In this document: positions 15,890 to 23,486 of the stretch, piece after piece
How positions within the stretch are numbered: position 1 is the stretch's first letter
Layout of the letters: each line of letters opens with the position of its first letter
Source of the DNA: Bacillota bacterium
Lineage (GTDB): Bacteria > Bacillota > Clostridia > Clostridiales > Clostridiaceae
Direction: 5' to 3'
Length of the DNA: 26,579 nucleotides
Assembly: GCA_023399035.1 (NCBI GenBank)
Contig: JAEWQX010000011.1
Coordinates: 1-26,579 of the forward strand
Translations under genes and position numbers: made by a program
Notes under the pieces: generated by a model
Databases searched by the model: none
Seen by the model: only the letters and a program-made list of their open reading frames with translations
What the model was told of the DNA's origin: nothing

Positions 15890-16762
15890 TTGGATTTTAA
15901 TGATAAATTAAACCAAATAAAAATTAGAGATATTATTATTATTTATTTATTCAGTACATTTATTGTGAGCGGAATAATATATAGTGTAGTAAAATTTAAT
16001 CATAAAGAAGTAGGAGACTTTATATTAAATACATTAAGCTTAATATTACAGCTGGTAATATTATTAATGCTTATGCTTAAAATAAAACCATCAAGAGATA
16101 ATATTTTATTATTATATAGGGACTTTAAGCAGAAAATAAGCAAGAGAGAGATAGCTGAGGCTACATTGATTAAAATCTGCATAGCTTTAGGTGGAAGCAA
16201 ACTTATAGTTAGTTTTATCTTCTTTGTTGATCCAAGCATGGTAAATAATTTTATATGTGAATCCAGTTTATTAATAAATTCATTTAGAAATTATATTATA
16301 AATGCATTTTTATTGTTGATTGTATCTCCGATTACAGAAGAAATAATATTTAGAAGCGTTATTTTTAACAGGCTTATAAATAAATTTAATCTTTGTGCAG
16401 GAATAGTAGTATCATCAATAATATTTGCATCATTTTATGCAGGAAGCGGCATTGCGGGAGCTTTAGCTTTAGGTATAATAAATTGCATACTATATATTAA
16501 ATATAAAAATATACTGGTACCTATATTTGTGAATTTTATAAATAACTTAATAGTTTTGATTTCTATATTGCCATTGATTAACAAAAGTATAGATGACATG
16601 ATAATAACAAATGGTGATGTTATTATAAATGTCTGCATAGGAACAATACTATCTGTTGTTGGAATTTTGTTATTAATGAAATTTATCAATAGAAATAGTC
16701 TTATGTTAAATAAATATGATAAATATATTAAAGCAAACAAGGAATGTAGCGATTTTAAATAG
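15890..16762 (+). CDS. CPBP-family (Abi) membrane protein, probably not a protease
   Basis: This multi-pass membrane protein has 290 residues and about eight hydrophobic segments. It belongs to the CPBP/Abi family related to the Rce1 prenyl-endopeptidase. Motif 1 is intact: EEIIFR at 150-155 (EExxxR). The other metal-binding positions are changed. The FxxxH motif reads FASFY (179-183), with Tyr for His, and the HxxxN motif reads NFINN (215-219), with Asn for the first His. Without both histidines a metal site is unlikely, so it may be a non-catalytic relative. The TTG start is chosen because AGGGGAGG (15875-15882) is 7 bases upstream and no ATG fits. It lies 184 bases after the two-component pair and could be regulated by it, which is untested. 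No terminator is seen between them. Confidence 0.8.
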   Translation: MDFNDKLNQIKIRDIIIIYLFSTFIVSGIIYSVVKFNHKEVGDFILNTLSLILQLVILLMLMLKIKPSRDNILLLYRDFKQKISKREIAEATLIKICIALGGSKLIVSFIFFVDPSMVNNFICESSLLINSFRNYIINAFLLLIVSPITEEIIFRSVIFNRLINKFNLCAGIVVSSIIFASFYAGSGIAGALALGIINCILYIKYKNILVPIFVNFINNLIVLISILPLINKSIDDMIITNGDVIINVCIGTILSVVGILLLMKFINRNSLMLNKYDKYIKANKECSDFK

Positions 16763-16868
16763 AAATGTATTAATTAAGATTAATGAGTAAAGTATTTAAA
16801 AAGTATAATAGTTTTTTTGTTATCTTGATATAATTACAAAATTAAGTCTATAATGGAATATAAGGTTT

Positions 16869-16903
16869 AATATTGCCATTATTTATAAAGTAATGGCAAT
16901 ATT
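16869..16903. other. Perfect 13-bp hairpin downstream of the CPBP gene
   Basis: AATATTGCCATTA (16869-16881) and TAATGGCAATATT (16891-16903) pair fully around a 9-base loop. The sequence after the stem is ATTGTAAAAG, with no real T tract on either side. It is therefore a weak terminator at best, or a protein-binding inverted repeat. The rest of the 16763-17052 gap is AT-rich and shows nothing I recognise. Confidence 0.55.
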
Positions 16904-17052
16904 ATTGTAAAAGATTATACAGATTAATATTTTATATTTTTATACAGATAATATATATATTCAAATTTACAGGTAATATGCTATATTAGATTATTAATTA
17001 ATCTTTAGTGGAGTGTATTAATTGAAAATAGAGGTCGAAATGGGAGGGAATT

Positions 17053-19230
17053 ATGAATTCTATAGAAAATAGGTTAGCAGAAGAATTAGGAATAAAATTA
17101 AGTCAGGTTCAAAATGTAATTGGACTTTTGGATGATGGGAATACAGTTCCATTCATATCGAGATATAGAAAAGAAGCTACAGGAGGGCTTTCTGATGAGG
17201 TTTTAAGAAAACTATCTGAAAGACTTACTTATTTAAGGAACTTAGAAGAGAGAAAAGCAGATGTAAAAAGACTTATTGAGGAACAGGATAAATTTACTGA
17301 AGATATAGGAAAAGCTTTAGAGAAGGCTCAGACTCTAACAGAAGTTGAAGACATATATAGACCATATAAGCCTAAAAAAAGAACAAGAGCTACAATTGCT
17401 ATATCCAAGGGATTAAGTCCATTGGCTGAGCTAATTAAAGATGGAAACTTTAAGGGAAATATAGATGAAGAAGCTGAAAAGTATATAAATGCAGAAAAGG
17501 GAGTATCATCATTTGAAGAGGCCATATCTGGTGCACTAGATATTATTGCTGAAAATATTTCTGATGAAGCAAAATATAGAAAGCATATAAGAGATCTTGT
17601 TTTCAAGGAAGGAAAAATAGAGTCAAAGGGAAGTAGTGATGAAGCGACACCTTATGAAATGTATTATGAATATTCAGAAGATGTATGCAAAATACCTCCT
17701 CATAGAATATTAGCGATAAATAGAGGGGAAAAAGAAAAAGTATTAACTGTAAAAATAATTGCAAATGAAGAAAAAATCATAAGTTACCTAGAAAAAAACA
17801 TACTTACAGGAAACAGTACTCTTGATGAAAAGTTAAAGATAGCAATAAGGGATTCTTATAAGAGATTGATATTTCCATCAATAGAAAGAGAAATAAGAAA
17901 TGAATTAACTGATAAAGGTGAAGAAGGTGCAATAAAAATATTTAAGGAAAATCTTAAGGCACTTCTCCTTCAGGCTCCTATAAAAGGAAAGGTAGTTATG
18001 GGATTTGACCCGGGCTTCAGAACAGGTTGTAAGGTTGCAATCCTGGATTCAACAGGTAAGTTCCTGGCAAATACAGCTGTTTATCCCACACTTCCAAAGA
18101 AAGATATTGAAGGAACTAAAAAAACATTAAAGGATCTTATATCTAAATATGATGTTGATGTAATTTCCCTTGGAAATGGTACAGCATCAAGAGAATCAGA
18201 AGAAGTTATTGCAGAAATGATAAGCGAGATAAAGAAAGAAACAGGAAAAGAACTTTCTTATGTTATAGTATCAGAAGCAGGAGCATCGGTATATTCTGCA
18301 TCAGAGCTTGGAACAAAGGAATATCCTGATCTTGATGTTACAGTAAGAGGAGCAATATCTATAGGAAGAAGGCTTCAGGATCCGCTTGCAGAACTTGTTA
18401 AGATAGATCCAAAGGCTATTGGAGTAGGTCAGTATCAGCATGATGTAACACCTAAGAAGCTTGAAGAATCATTAGCTGGGGTTGTTGAAGATTCAGTTAA
18501 TACAGTTGGAGTAGATTTAAATATTGCGACACCATCATTATTAACTCATATATCTGGGATAAATGCATCAATAGCTAAAAATATAGTAGAGTATAGAGAT
18601 GAAGTGGGTGGTTTTACATCAAGGAAAGAGCTTCTTAAAGTAAAGAGATTAGGGCAGAAAGCTTATGAACAATGTGCTGGTTTCTTAAGAGTATCAGAAA
18701 GTAAGGAGCCTCTTGACAATACTTCTGTCCATCCTGAATCATATGAAGCTGCTAAGAAACTAATTGAGATACTCGGATATAACAAAGAAGATCTTAAAAA
18801 TAATAAACTAAATGATATAGATGAAAGAGCAGAAGATAAAGGACTTCATAAATTGAGTGAGGAAGTTGAAGTTGGAGAACTTACATTAAGGGATATAATA
18901 AAAGAGCTTAAAAAACCTGGAAGAGATCCAAGGGAAGAAATGCCAAAGCCAATTCTTAAGACGGGAATAATAGAAATGAAAGACTTAAAACCAGGAATGG
19001 TCTTAAATGGAACAGTAAGAAATGTTTCTGATTTTGGTGCATTTGTTGATATAGGAGTCCACCAAGATGGATTAGTTCATAAAAGCCAGATGGCAGATAG
19101 ATTTGTAAAACATCCATTGGATATAGTAAAGGTAGGAGATATCGTAAAAGTAGCTGTATTAGAAGTTGATGAAAAGAGAAAGAGAATTTCGTTGACAATG
19201 AAAAACATAAATGAAGATGCTGAAGTATAA
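17053..19230 (+). CDS. tex: Tex-family RNA-binding protein
   Basis: This is a conserved cytosolic nucleic-acid-binding protein of the Tex/Spt6-like family, linked to transcription and RNA metabolism. It has 725 residues, normal for the family. The order is an N-terminal Tex helical region (opening MNSIENRLAEELGI, with PFISRYRKEATGGL), then a YqgF-like RNase H fold starting near 316 (MGFDPGFRTGCKVAILD). Helix-hairpin-helix motifs follow (INASIAKNIVEYRDEVGGF and the LKVKRLGQKAYEQ region), and a C-terminal S1 domain begins near 645 (LKPGMVLNGTVRNVSDFGAF). GGGAGGG (17042-17048) precedes the ATG by 4 bases. It is monocistronic, followed by a terminator, and intact. Confidence 0.97.
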   Translation: MNSIENRLAEELGIKLSQVQNVIGLLDDGNTVPFISRYRKEATGGLSDEVLRKLSERLTYLRNLEERKADVKRLIEEQDKFTEDIGKALEKAQTLTEVEDIYRPYKPKKRTRATIAISKGLSPLAELIKDGNFKGNIDEEAEKYINAEKGVSSFEEAISGALDIIAENISDEAKYRKHIRDLVFKEGKIESKGSSDEATPYEMYYEYSEDVCKIPPHRILAINRGEKEKVLTVKIIANEEKIISYLEKNILTGNSTLDEKLKIAIRDSYKRLIFPSIEREIRNELTDKGEEGAIKIFKENLKALLLQAPIKGKVVMGFDPGFRTGCKVAILDSTGKFLANTAVYPTLPKKDIEGTKKTLKDLISKYDVDVISLGNGTASRESEEVIAEMISEIKKETGKELSYVIVSEAGASVYSASELGTKEYPDLDVTVRGAISIGRRLQDPLAELVKIDPKAIGVGQYQHDVTPKKLEESLAGVVEDSVNTVGVDLNIATPSLLTHISGINASIAKNIVEYRDEVGGFTSRKELLKVKRLGQKAYEQCAGFLRVSESKEPLDNTSVHPESYEAAKKLIEILGYNKEDLKNNKLNDIDERAEDKGLHKLSEEVEVGELTLRDIIKELKKPGRDPREEMPKPILKTGIIEMKDLKPGMVLNGTVRNVSDFGAFVDIGVHQDGLVHKSQMADRFVKHPLDIVKVGDIVKVAVLEVDEKRKRISLTMKNINEDAEV

Positions 19231-19250
19231 AATTTAACTTCAGTATAAGA

Positions 19251-19282
19251 AGAGAGCAGAGTTCTAACATTCTGCTCTTTTA
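19251..19282 (+). terminator. Terminator after tex
   Basis: The stem AGAGCAGA (19253-19260) / TCTGCTCT (19271-19278) has a 10-base loop and is followed by a short T run (four T). A smaller palindrome, TGAAGT...ACTTCA, overlaps the tex stop region (about 19221-19242). Confidence 0.82.
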
Positions 19283-19463
19283 AAAAAGGAGATACATAAA
19301 GAGTGGATTAATACTAAATTCACCAAGGATGATAGTATATAACATATATTTAATTGGCACAGGAACGTTTTTATGATAAACTTTAATATCATCTGTTAAT
19401 GTATAAAAAGTTTTTATGCACATGTAAACATACTAGAAAATACAAGGATATGTAGGAGAGAAT

Positions 19464-20393
19464 ATGAATAGTGAAAAATTTTATACCAATAGAAGAAATA
19501 TAGTTCTTCTTGCCACTTTATGCTGTATATTATGGGGAAGTGCGTATCCAGCAATTAAGGGCGGGTATGCTTTATTCAATATAGCAGGAAATGATATCCC
19601 AAGTAAACTTATTTTTGCAGGGTATAGATTTGCTTTAGCTGGTTTAATAGTTCTTGCAGTACAGATTATGAGCAGGAAAAATATATTTATATTAAAGGGA
19701 CGGTTAATAGGTCAGGTAACTTTATTAGGATTTTGTCAGACAACTCTACAGTACATATTTTTCTATGTTGGACTTTCATACACAACAGGAATAAGAAGTT
19801 CTATAATTAATGGAACTGGAGCATTTTTCAGTATTTTACTGGCACATTTTATCTATAAGAATGATAGATTGAATTTAAATAAAATACTTGGATGTATAGT
19901 TGGATTTATAGGTGTAATAATTGTAAATTTAAATGGTGAATCACTTTTTGGAAGTTCTTTTTCAATTCAAGGAGAGGGATTTGTAATGCTTGCAGCATTT
20001 ATATTATCGGCAGCATCAATTTACGGAAAAAAAATAACTAAGGATCAGGACGCTTCGACTATTACAGGATATCAGCTATTCATAGGAGGAGTTGTTCTTT
20101 TAATATTGGGTTATGCTTTTGGAGGAAGTTTGTCAGGATTCACACTTAAGTCAACAAGCCTCCTTTTATATATGGCACTTTTATCATCCATAGCATTTGC
20201 AGTATGGACTCAGTTATTGAAATATAATAAAGTAGGAATTATTTCTGTATTTAACTTTTTAGTTCCTATATTTGGGAGTTTGTTATCAGCAATCTTCCTT
20301 GGAGAAAATATCTTTGATATTAAAATATTCATATCATTAATTTTTGTTTGTGCAGGAATATATCTTGTTTATAGAGTAAAGTCTGAAGAGTAG
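19464..20393 (+). CDS. EamA/DMT-family membrane transporter
   Basis: This drug/metabolite-transporter superfamily protein has 309 residues and about ten hydrophobic segments arranged as two EamA repeats of five. The first repeat carries the typical CCILWGSAYPAIKGG segment near residue 20. The second begins near 168 (GFVMLAAFILSAASIYGKK). The C terminus ends with the usual short basic tail (YRVKSEE). Members export amino acids, metabolites or toxic compounds; no substrate can be assigned. GTAGGAGAG lies 6-8 bases before ATG 19464. The gene is flanked by terminators on both sides and stands alone. Confidence 0.93.
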   Translation: MNSEKFYTNRRNIVLLATLCCILWGSAYPAIKGGYALFNIAGNDIPSKLIFAGYRFALAGLIVLAVQIMSRKNIFILKGRLIGQVTLLGFCQTTLQYIFFYVGLSYTTGIRSSIINGTGAFFSILLAHFIYKNDRLNLNKILGCIVGFIGVIIVNLNGESLFGSSFSIQGEGFVMLAAFILSAASIYGKKITKDQDASTITGYQLFIGGVVLLILGYAFGGSLSGFTLKSTSLLLYMALLSSIAFAVWTQLLKYNKVGIISVFNFLVPIFGSLLSAIFLGENIFDIKIFISLIFVCAGIYLVYRVKSEE

Positions 20394-20409
20394 GATATAG
20401 CAGAACAAT

Positions 20410-20454
20410 AAAGAAAGTCATGGATAACTACCTCTATGGCTTTCTTTTTTTCTT
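20410..20454. terminator. Terminator between the transporter and the convergent flavoprotein genes
   Basis: The stem AAAGAAAGTCAT (20410-20421) / ATGGCTTTCTTT (20436-20447), with one T-G pair, is followed by a T-rich tail on the plus strand. The minus-strand exit is also moderately T-rich, so it may serve both converging units. Confidence 0.85.
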
Positions 20455-21107
20455 TAATAAATTTTCTTATATAAATCACGTGGTTTTATTTTGTACTGAT
20501 TTTTAGCGCGTACTTTCCATCCATGATTGCCAGCTATTATATATAATAATTTAGGTATAGAAGGATTGACAAAGGAATCTGAATCTAACATAGGAGTTTT
20601 ATTTTCAATTGATGAAGCTAAAGATAAAAATGACTTATATACCTGTCCATTCATTCCTTTTAACGAATCTATACTTCCAAATCCAGATAATGCTTCGCCG
20701 CCGCCTACACCTATTCCATGGCACCAGTTTAAATTCGTTCTATTGCAGAAGTTTTTAAGAATCTTCAATGCAGTCTTATTTTGTGTTCCTTCTAAGAAAC
20801 CACAGTTAATCATTCCATAGACATTCAAATTGATATTGTCATTAGTTTTAAGAAAATCATCAAAAGAGTGTAAAAAGCTGAGAACAGAGCTTGGTAATGA
20901 ATCTGCATATAATGGAGAAGCAATAAGGAGACTATCATTTTTGATTATTTCTTTAAATAAAGATGGATTCTTTAAAATATTATTCATATAATATCTATTT
21001 ATTGTAATATGATCTGAAAGCACTTTTGAAAAGTTATCTATAAGAAAATCAGAATTACTTTTATTATTACCTTTAGGACTTCCATTCAAAATACATAAAC
21101 TTACCAT
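20454..21107 (-). CDS. Flavodoxin-fold NAD(P)H/FMN oxidoreductase-like protein
   Basis: The product has 217 residues and belongs to the NADPH-dependent FMN reductase/flavodoxin superfamily. The N-terminal strand and phosphate loop read MVSLCILNGSPKGNNKSNSDF, with GSPKGxxxSNS as the FMN-phosphate site. A second flavin-contact region is SPLYADSLPS (residues 64-73). The C-terminal part (HGWKVRAKNQYKIKPRDLY) is specific to this subgroup. It starts 4 bases after the stop of the preceding gene, and its AAAGGAGG site lies within the last codons of that gene, so the two are co-translated. The electron donor and substrate are unknown. It is probably repressed by the divergent TetR protein, judging from the operators upstream of the pair. 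Confidence 0.82.
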   Translation of the reverse strand: MVSLCILNGSPKGNNKSNSDFLIDNFSKVLSDHITINRYYMNNILKNPSLFKEIIKNDSLLIASPLYADSLPSSVLSFLHSFDDFLKTNDNINLNVYGMINCGFLEGTQNKTALKILKNFCNRTNLNWCHGIGVGGGEALSGFGSIDSLKGMNGQVYKSFLSLASSIENKTPMLDSDSFVNPSIPKLLYIIAGNHGWKVRAKNQYKIKPRDLYKKIY

Positions 21108-21111
21108 ATTA

Positions 21112-21630
21112 TTAATCCTCCTTTAAATCCAATAAGATATTTTTTATATTTTCAATGTTTTCAGCAAAGAAAACATTAAATTTATTACAGCCAAAATTTA
21201 TTGCATTTCCATGTATTAAATCTTTGAATGTTTCTTTTTCTTCACATGTTATATCATCACCATAAGCTATAAAAGTCATTTTTGGAACTTTATCATAACG
21301 TATTGAATGGTGCATATTACCTTCTACCACTCTGAAAAAAGGAAGAAGAAATCCAATAGATCTGTCAATTACGTTTTTAATATAAGGACTGTAACATCCA
21401 TATTTAATGTTACTTATTATAACAAATTGATTATTTTCAAGTATATATTTAGGCATTTCAGTGTAATCATCCTCAATAATACATTTTCCGGGAGTCTTTA
21501 CCCAGCAGTTAAAGCATCCTATACATGGATGAATATTAGAAATTTCCTTAGAGAATATTTTTGTATTATCCTTCAAACATGGCAATATAGCACTTTCAAC
21601 ATCCTTAGTTAAATCATGAACTAATAACAT
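21112..21630 (-). CDS. Flavodoxin-fold protein with an iron-sulfur-flavoprotein cysteine motif
   Basis: The first gene of the two-gene minus-strand unit encodes 172 residues. The fold is that of the NADPH-dependent FMN reductase family, starting MLLVHDLTKDVESAI. Near the N terminus lies PCIGCFNCWVKTPGKC: C36-x2-C39-x2-C42-x7-C50. This compact C-x2-C-x2-C-x4-7-C pattern is the one that binds a 4Fe-4S cluster in archaeal iron-sulfur flavoproteins. Whether this bacterial relative holds a cluster is not certain, since many flavodoxin-family proteins keep CIGCxxC segments without proof of one. GGGAGG precedes the start. The promoter has overlapping operators, which suggests induction by a ligand of the TetR regulator, possibly an electrophile or quinone-like compound (inference). 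Confidence 0.82.
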   Translation of the reverse strand: MLLVHDLTKDVESAILPCLKDNTKIFSKEISNIHPCIGCFNCWVKTPGKCIIEDDYTEMPKYILENNQFVIISNIKYGCYSPYIKNVIDRSIGFLLPFFRVVEGNMHHSIRYDKVPKMTFIAYGDDITCEEKETFKDLIHGNAINFGCNKFNVFFAENIENIKNILLDLKED

Positions 21631-21654
21631 ATGATTTCCTCCCTTTTAAAATCT

Positions 21655-21673
21655 AAGTTTACGGTGTAAACTT
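21655..21673. promoter_or_regulatory. Palindromic operator 1, probable TetR-family site
   Basis: A perfect 8-bp inverted repeat, AAGTTTAC-GGT-GTAAACTT, is centred at 21664. It lies 25-43 bases upstream of the flavoprotein start codon, just downstream of the predicted transcription start of that unit. Its half-site recurs in operator 2. Confidence 0.75.
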
Positions 21674-21680
21674 TAAATAT

Positions 21681-21709
21681 ATATTATCACTGTAAGTTTA
21701 CAGCGTCAA
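21681..21709 (-). promoter_or_regulatory. SigA-type promoter of the flavoprotein pair
   Basis: Read on the minus strand, the -35 box is TTGACG (21704-21709) and the -10 box is TAATAT (21681-21686), spaced 17 bases. The spacer contains the palindromic operator 2. Confidence 0.78.
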
Positions 21710-21711
21710 CA
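21690..21711. promoter_or_regulatory. Palindromic operator 2, inside the flavoprotein promoter
   Basis: The sequence AAGTTTAC-AGC-GTCAAC (21694-21709) repeats operator 1 with one changed base in its second half. It also overlaps a palindrome CTGTAA-GT-TTACAG (21690-21703). It fills the spacer and reaches into the -35 box, so a bound repressor would exclude RNA polymerase. The centres of the two operators are 39 bases apart. Confidence 0.7.
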
Positions 21712-21821
21712 TTAATTGTATTAAATATAAAATTATTACAAATTAATTTTTTTATAATAATATAATAGATAAAGATTATATAGGAGGAATAACTGCAGAA
21801 TTATGCAGGAAAAGAATAATT

Positions 21822-22469
21822 ATGGTAAATTCAGATAATAATAAAAATATAGGTGAAAAAGATGGGGTAAATGTCCAGAGTAAAGATAAATATCATCATG
21901 GAGATTTAAGAGAAACTATGATAAGAACAGGAGCAAAGCTTCTTGCAGAAGATGGAACAGAAAAATTTTCATTGAGAAAATTAGCTTCTATGTGCAATGT
22001 AAGTCATGCTGCTCCATATAAACATTTCAAAAATAAAGATGAGCTTATATCAGCAATCGGAGAATACATTGAAAGAGAGTTTACTGAGGCTTTGATGGAA
22101 GTAGTAGATACATATAAAGACAATCCGATGAAGAAAATCACTGAACTTGGAAAAAGATATGTTTCTTTTATGGTTGAAAATAAAGATTATCTTAAACTTT
22201 TATTTTTAAATCCTCATGAGCATAAGATAGAAATTAATGTTAATGAAATGAAAAAATTTAATTATGCTCCATTTCAAATATTTAGAGAGTGTGCATTAGA
22301 GGCCTTAAGGTATACGAATTCAGATCCAAAAGAGTATGGAAGAAACATAATTGCAATGTGGTCTACAGTTCACGGATTAGCTATTATGCTATCTAATAAT
22401 ACAATTGTCTATGATGGTAACTACTTAGAACTGGTAGAGCAGATACTCACACTAAATATTAAATTATAG
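21822..22469 (+). CDS. TetR/AcrR-family transcriptional regulator
   Basis: This is a ligand-responsive DNA-binding regulator of 215 residues. The N-terminal helix-turn-helix (about 50-69) reads SLRKLASMCNVSHAAPYKHF, preceded by the KYHHGDLRE segment common in this subgroup. The C-terminal domain has a W-x3-HG motif (W180, H184, G185), typical of the WHG ligand-binding domain. ATG 21822 is preceded by AGGA at 21807-21810. A much better AGGAGG (21783-21788) is too far away and out of phase, so initiation may be weak. A -10 box TATAAT at 21761-21766 is likely, with no strong -35. It is divergent from the flavoprotein pair, and the shared intergenic region holds two operators, so repression of that pair and perhaps of itself is the natural reading. 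Confidence 0.93.
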   Translation: MVNSDNNKNIGEKDGVNVQSKDKYHHGDLRETMIRTGAKLLAEDGTEKFSLRKLASMCNVSHAAPYKHFKNKDELISAIGEYIEREFTEALMEVVDTYKDNPMKKITELGKRYVSFMVENKDYLKLLFLNPHEHKIEINVNEMKKFNYAPFQIFRECALEALRYTNSDPKEYGRNIIAMWSTVHGLAIMLSNNTIVYDGNYLELVEQILTLNIKL

Positions 22470-22575
22470 GCAGTACAGTTTATTAAAAGTATCAATTATA
22501 TAAATAATATTGAAGATAAAATGAGATACTATATAGTGAAAATATATTTTATTGAATATTTATTTAAATACTACA

Positions 22576-22604
22576 TTGAATTATTAGCAATTTATGTATA
22601 TAAT
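22576..22604 (+). promoter_or_regulatory. SigA-type promoter for the FMN riboswitch-ribU unit
   Basis: The -35 box is TTGAAT (22576-22581) and the -10 box is TATAAT (22599-22604), spaced 17 bases. Predicted initiation near 22611 lies about 14 bases before the aptamer. The stretch from 22470 to 22575 is AT-rich and shows nothing else I recognise. Confidence 0.8.
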
Positions 22605-22623
22605 GTATTTATAAAATAAAATA

Positions 22624-22730
22624 TATCTTCAGGGCAGGGTGCAAATCCCTACTGGCGGTACAGCCCGCGAGCTATTTTAGCAGATTCGGTGTAATTCCGA
22701 AGCCAACAGTATAGTCTGGATGAAAGAAGG
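22624..22730 (+). promoter_or_regulatory. FMN riboswitch (RFN element) upstream of ribU
   Basis: Conserved RFN blocks appear in order: ATCTTCAGGGCAGGGTG, AAATCCCTACTGGCGGTA, AGCCCGCGAGC, GATTCGGTG, TTCCGAAGCC, ACAGT and AGTCTGGATGAAAGAAGG. The closing P1 pairs CTTC (22627-22630) with GAAG (22726-22729). FMN binding would stabilise the aptamer and let the downstream terminator form, switching off riboflavin uptake. Confidence 0.98.
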
Positions 22731-22771
22731 TAACCTATTAGGAAATATGAGTTTTTTGTGTTTGTATTTAT

Positions 22772-22806
22772 GCCCTGATGTTTTTCATCAGGGTTTATTT
22801 TATTTA
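22772..22806 (+). terminator. Riboswitch-controlled terminator ahead of ribU
   Basis: The stem CCCTGATG (22773-22780) / CATCAGGG (22786-22793) has a five-T loop and is followed by an interrupted T-rich tail. GCCCTGA (22772-22778) is also fully complementary to TCAGGGC (22629-22635) in the aptamer, which gives a possible antiterminator pairing. Confidence 0.88.
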
Positions 22807-22905
22807 TAGAAAGTCAATCAGTGAAGCTGCTAAAAGTTATTATTATACAAATATGACCATAAACCTGATAAGCTACACCAAGAAGATAATTCTGGGAGGC
22901 AGATT

Positions 22906-23481
22906 ATGAACAATAAAACAAACAAACTTATTAAAATTTCTCTTTTGTCAGCAATAGCGCTAATACTTATGTATTTTGATTTTCCTGTAATACCTATATT
23001 TCCATGGCTTAAGATTGACTTAAGTGATATACCTGCATTGCTAGGAACCTTTGGATTTGGACCTTTAGCAGGAGTAATTATAGAATTAATGAAGAATTTA
23101 TTATACTTCTTTATAAAAGGAAGCAGCGTGGCTGGTATTATGGCAAACTTTATTGTTGGATCAGCATTGGTTTTACCTGCAGGATTAATTTATCATAGAA
23201 AGAAGAGTAAAAAGAGTGCAGTTTTAGGAATGATAGCAGGACTTCTTGTTATGGAAGTAGCGGGAATACTTGCAAATGTGTATATATTACTTCCTTTATA
23301 CGGAATGCAGATGTCATCTGAGGAATTAGTTAAGTATGTTACAGTTGGATTGTTACCTTTTAATGGAATAAAAGCATTGATGGTAAATGTATTAACATAT
23401 TTCTTATATAAAAGAGTATCTGTATCTATATTTAAGACTGAACCTAATTTTGGAACAGTTATAGAAGAAAAAACAGTATAG
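22906..23481 (+). CDS. ribU: Riboflavin ECF transporter, substrate-binding subunit
   Basis: This is the S component that binds riboflavin in the membrane and docks onto the shared energy-coupling module (EcfA, EcfA', EcfT) encoded elsewhere. It has 191 residues with six hydrophobic segments. RibU-type features are the early DFPVIPIFPWLKIDLSDIPA segment, the GFGPLAGVIIELMKNLLYF stretch after it, and the GLLPFNGIKALMVN segment near the C terminus. GGGAGG lies about 7 bases before ATG 22906. The FMN riboswitch upstream independently supports riboflavin as the substrate. A palindromic terminator follows at once, so the gene is expressed alone. Confidence 0.95.
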   Translation: MNNKTNKLIKISLLSAIALILMYFDFPVIPIFPWLKIDLSDIPALLGTFGFGPLAGVIIELMKNLLYFFIKGSSVAGIMANFIVGSALVLPAGLIYHRKKSKKSAVLGMIAGLLVMEVAGILANVYILLPLYGMQMSSEELVKYVTVGLLPFNGIKALMVNVLTYFLYKRVSVSIFKTEPNFGTVIEEKTV

Positions 23482-23486
23482 TGATC

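Noticed and set aside
19354..19371. Sigma-54-like element (TTGGCAC...) upstream of the EamA transporter gene
   Set aside because: The -24-like half is present, but the -12 half at the required spacing reads CGTTT, not TTGC. No enhancer site or activator is nearby.
21803..21838. Eleven-codon frame ahead of the TetR gene annotated as a gene
   Set aside because: It is too short to support as a coding gene and the spacing from AGGAGG is 14 bases. It is kept only as a possible leader element in the findings.
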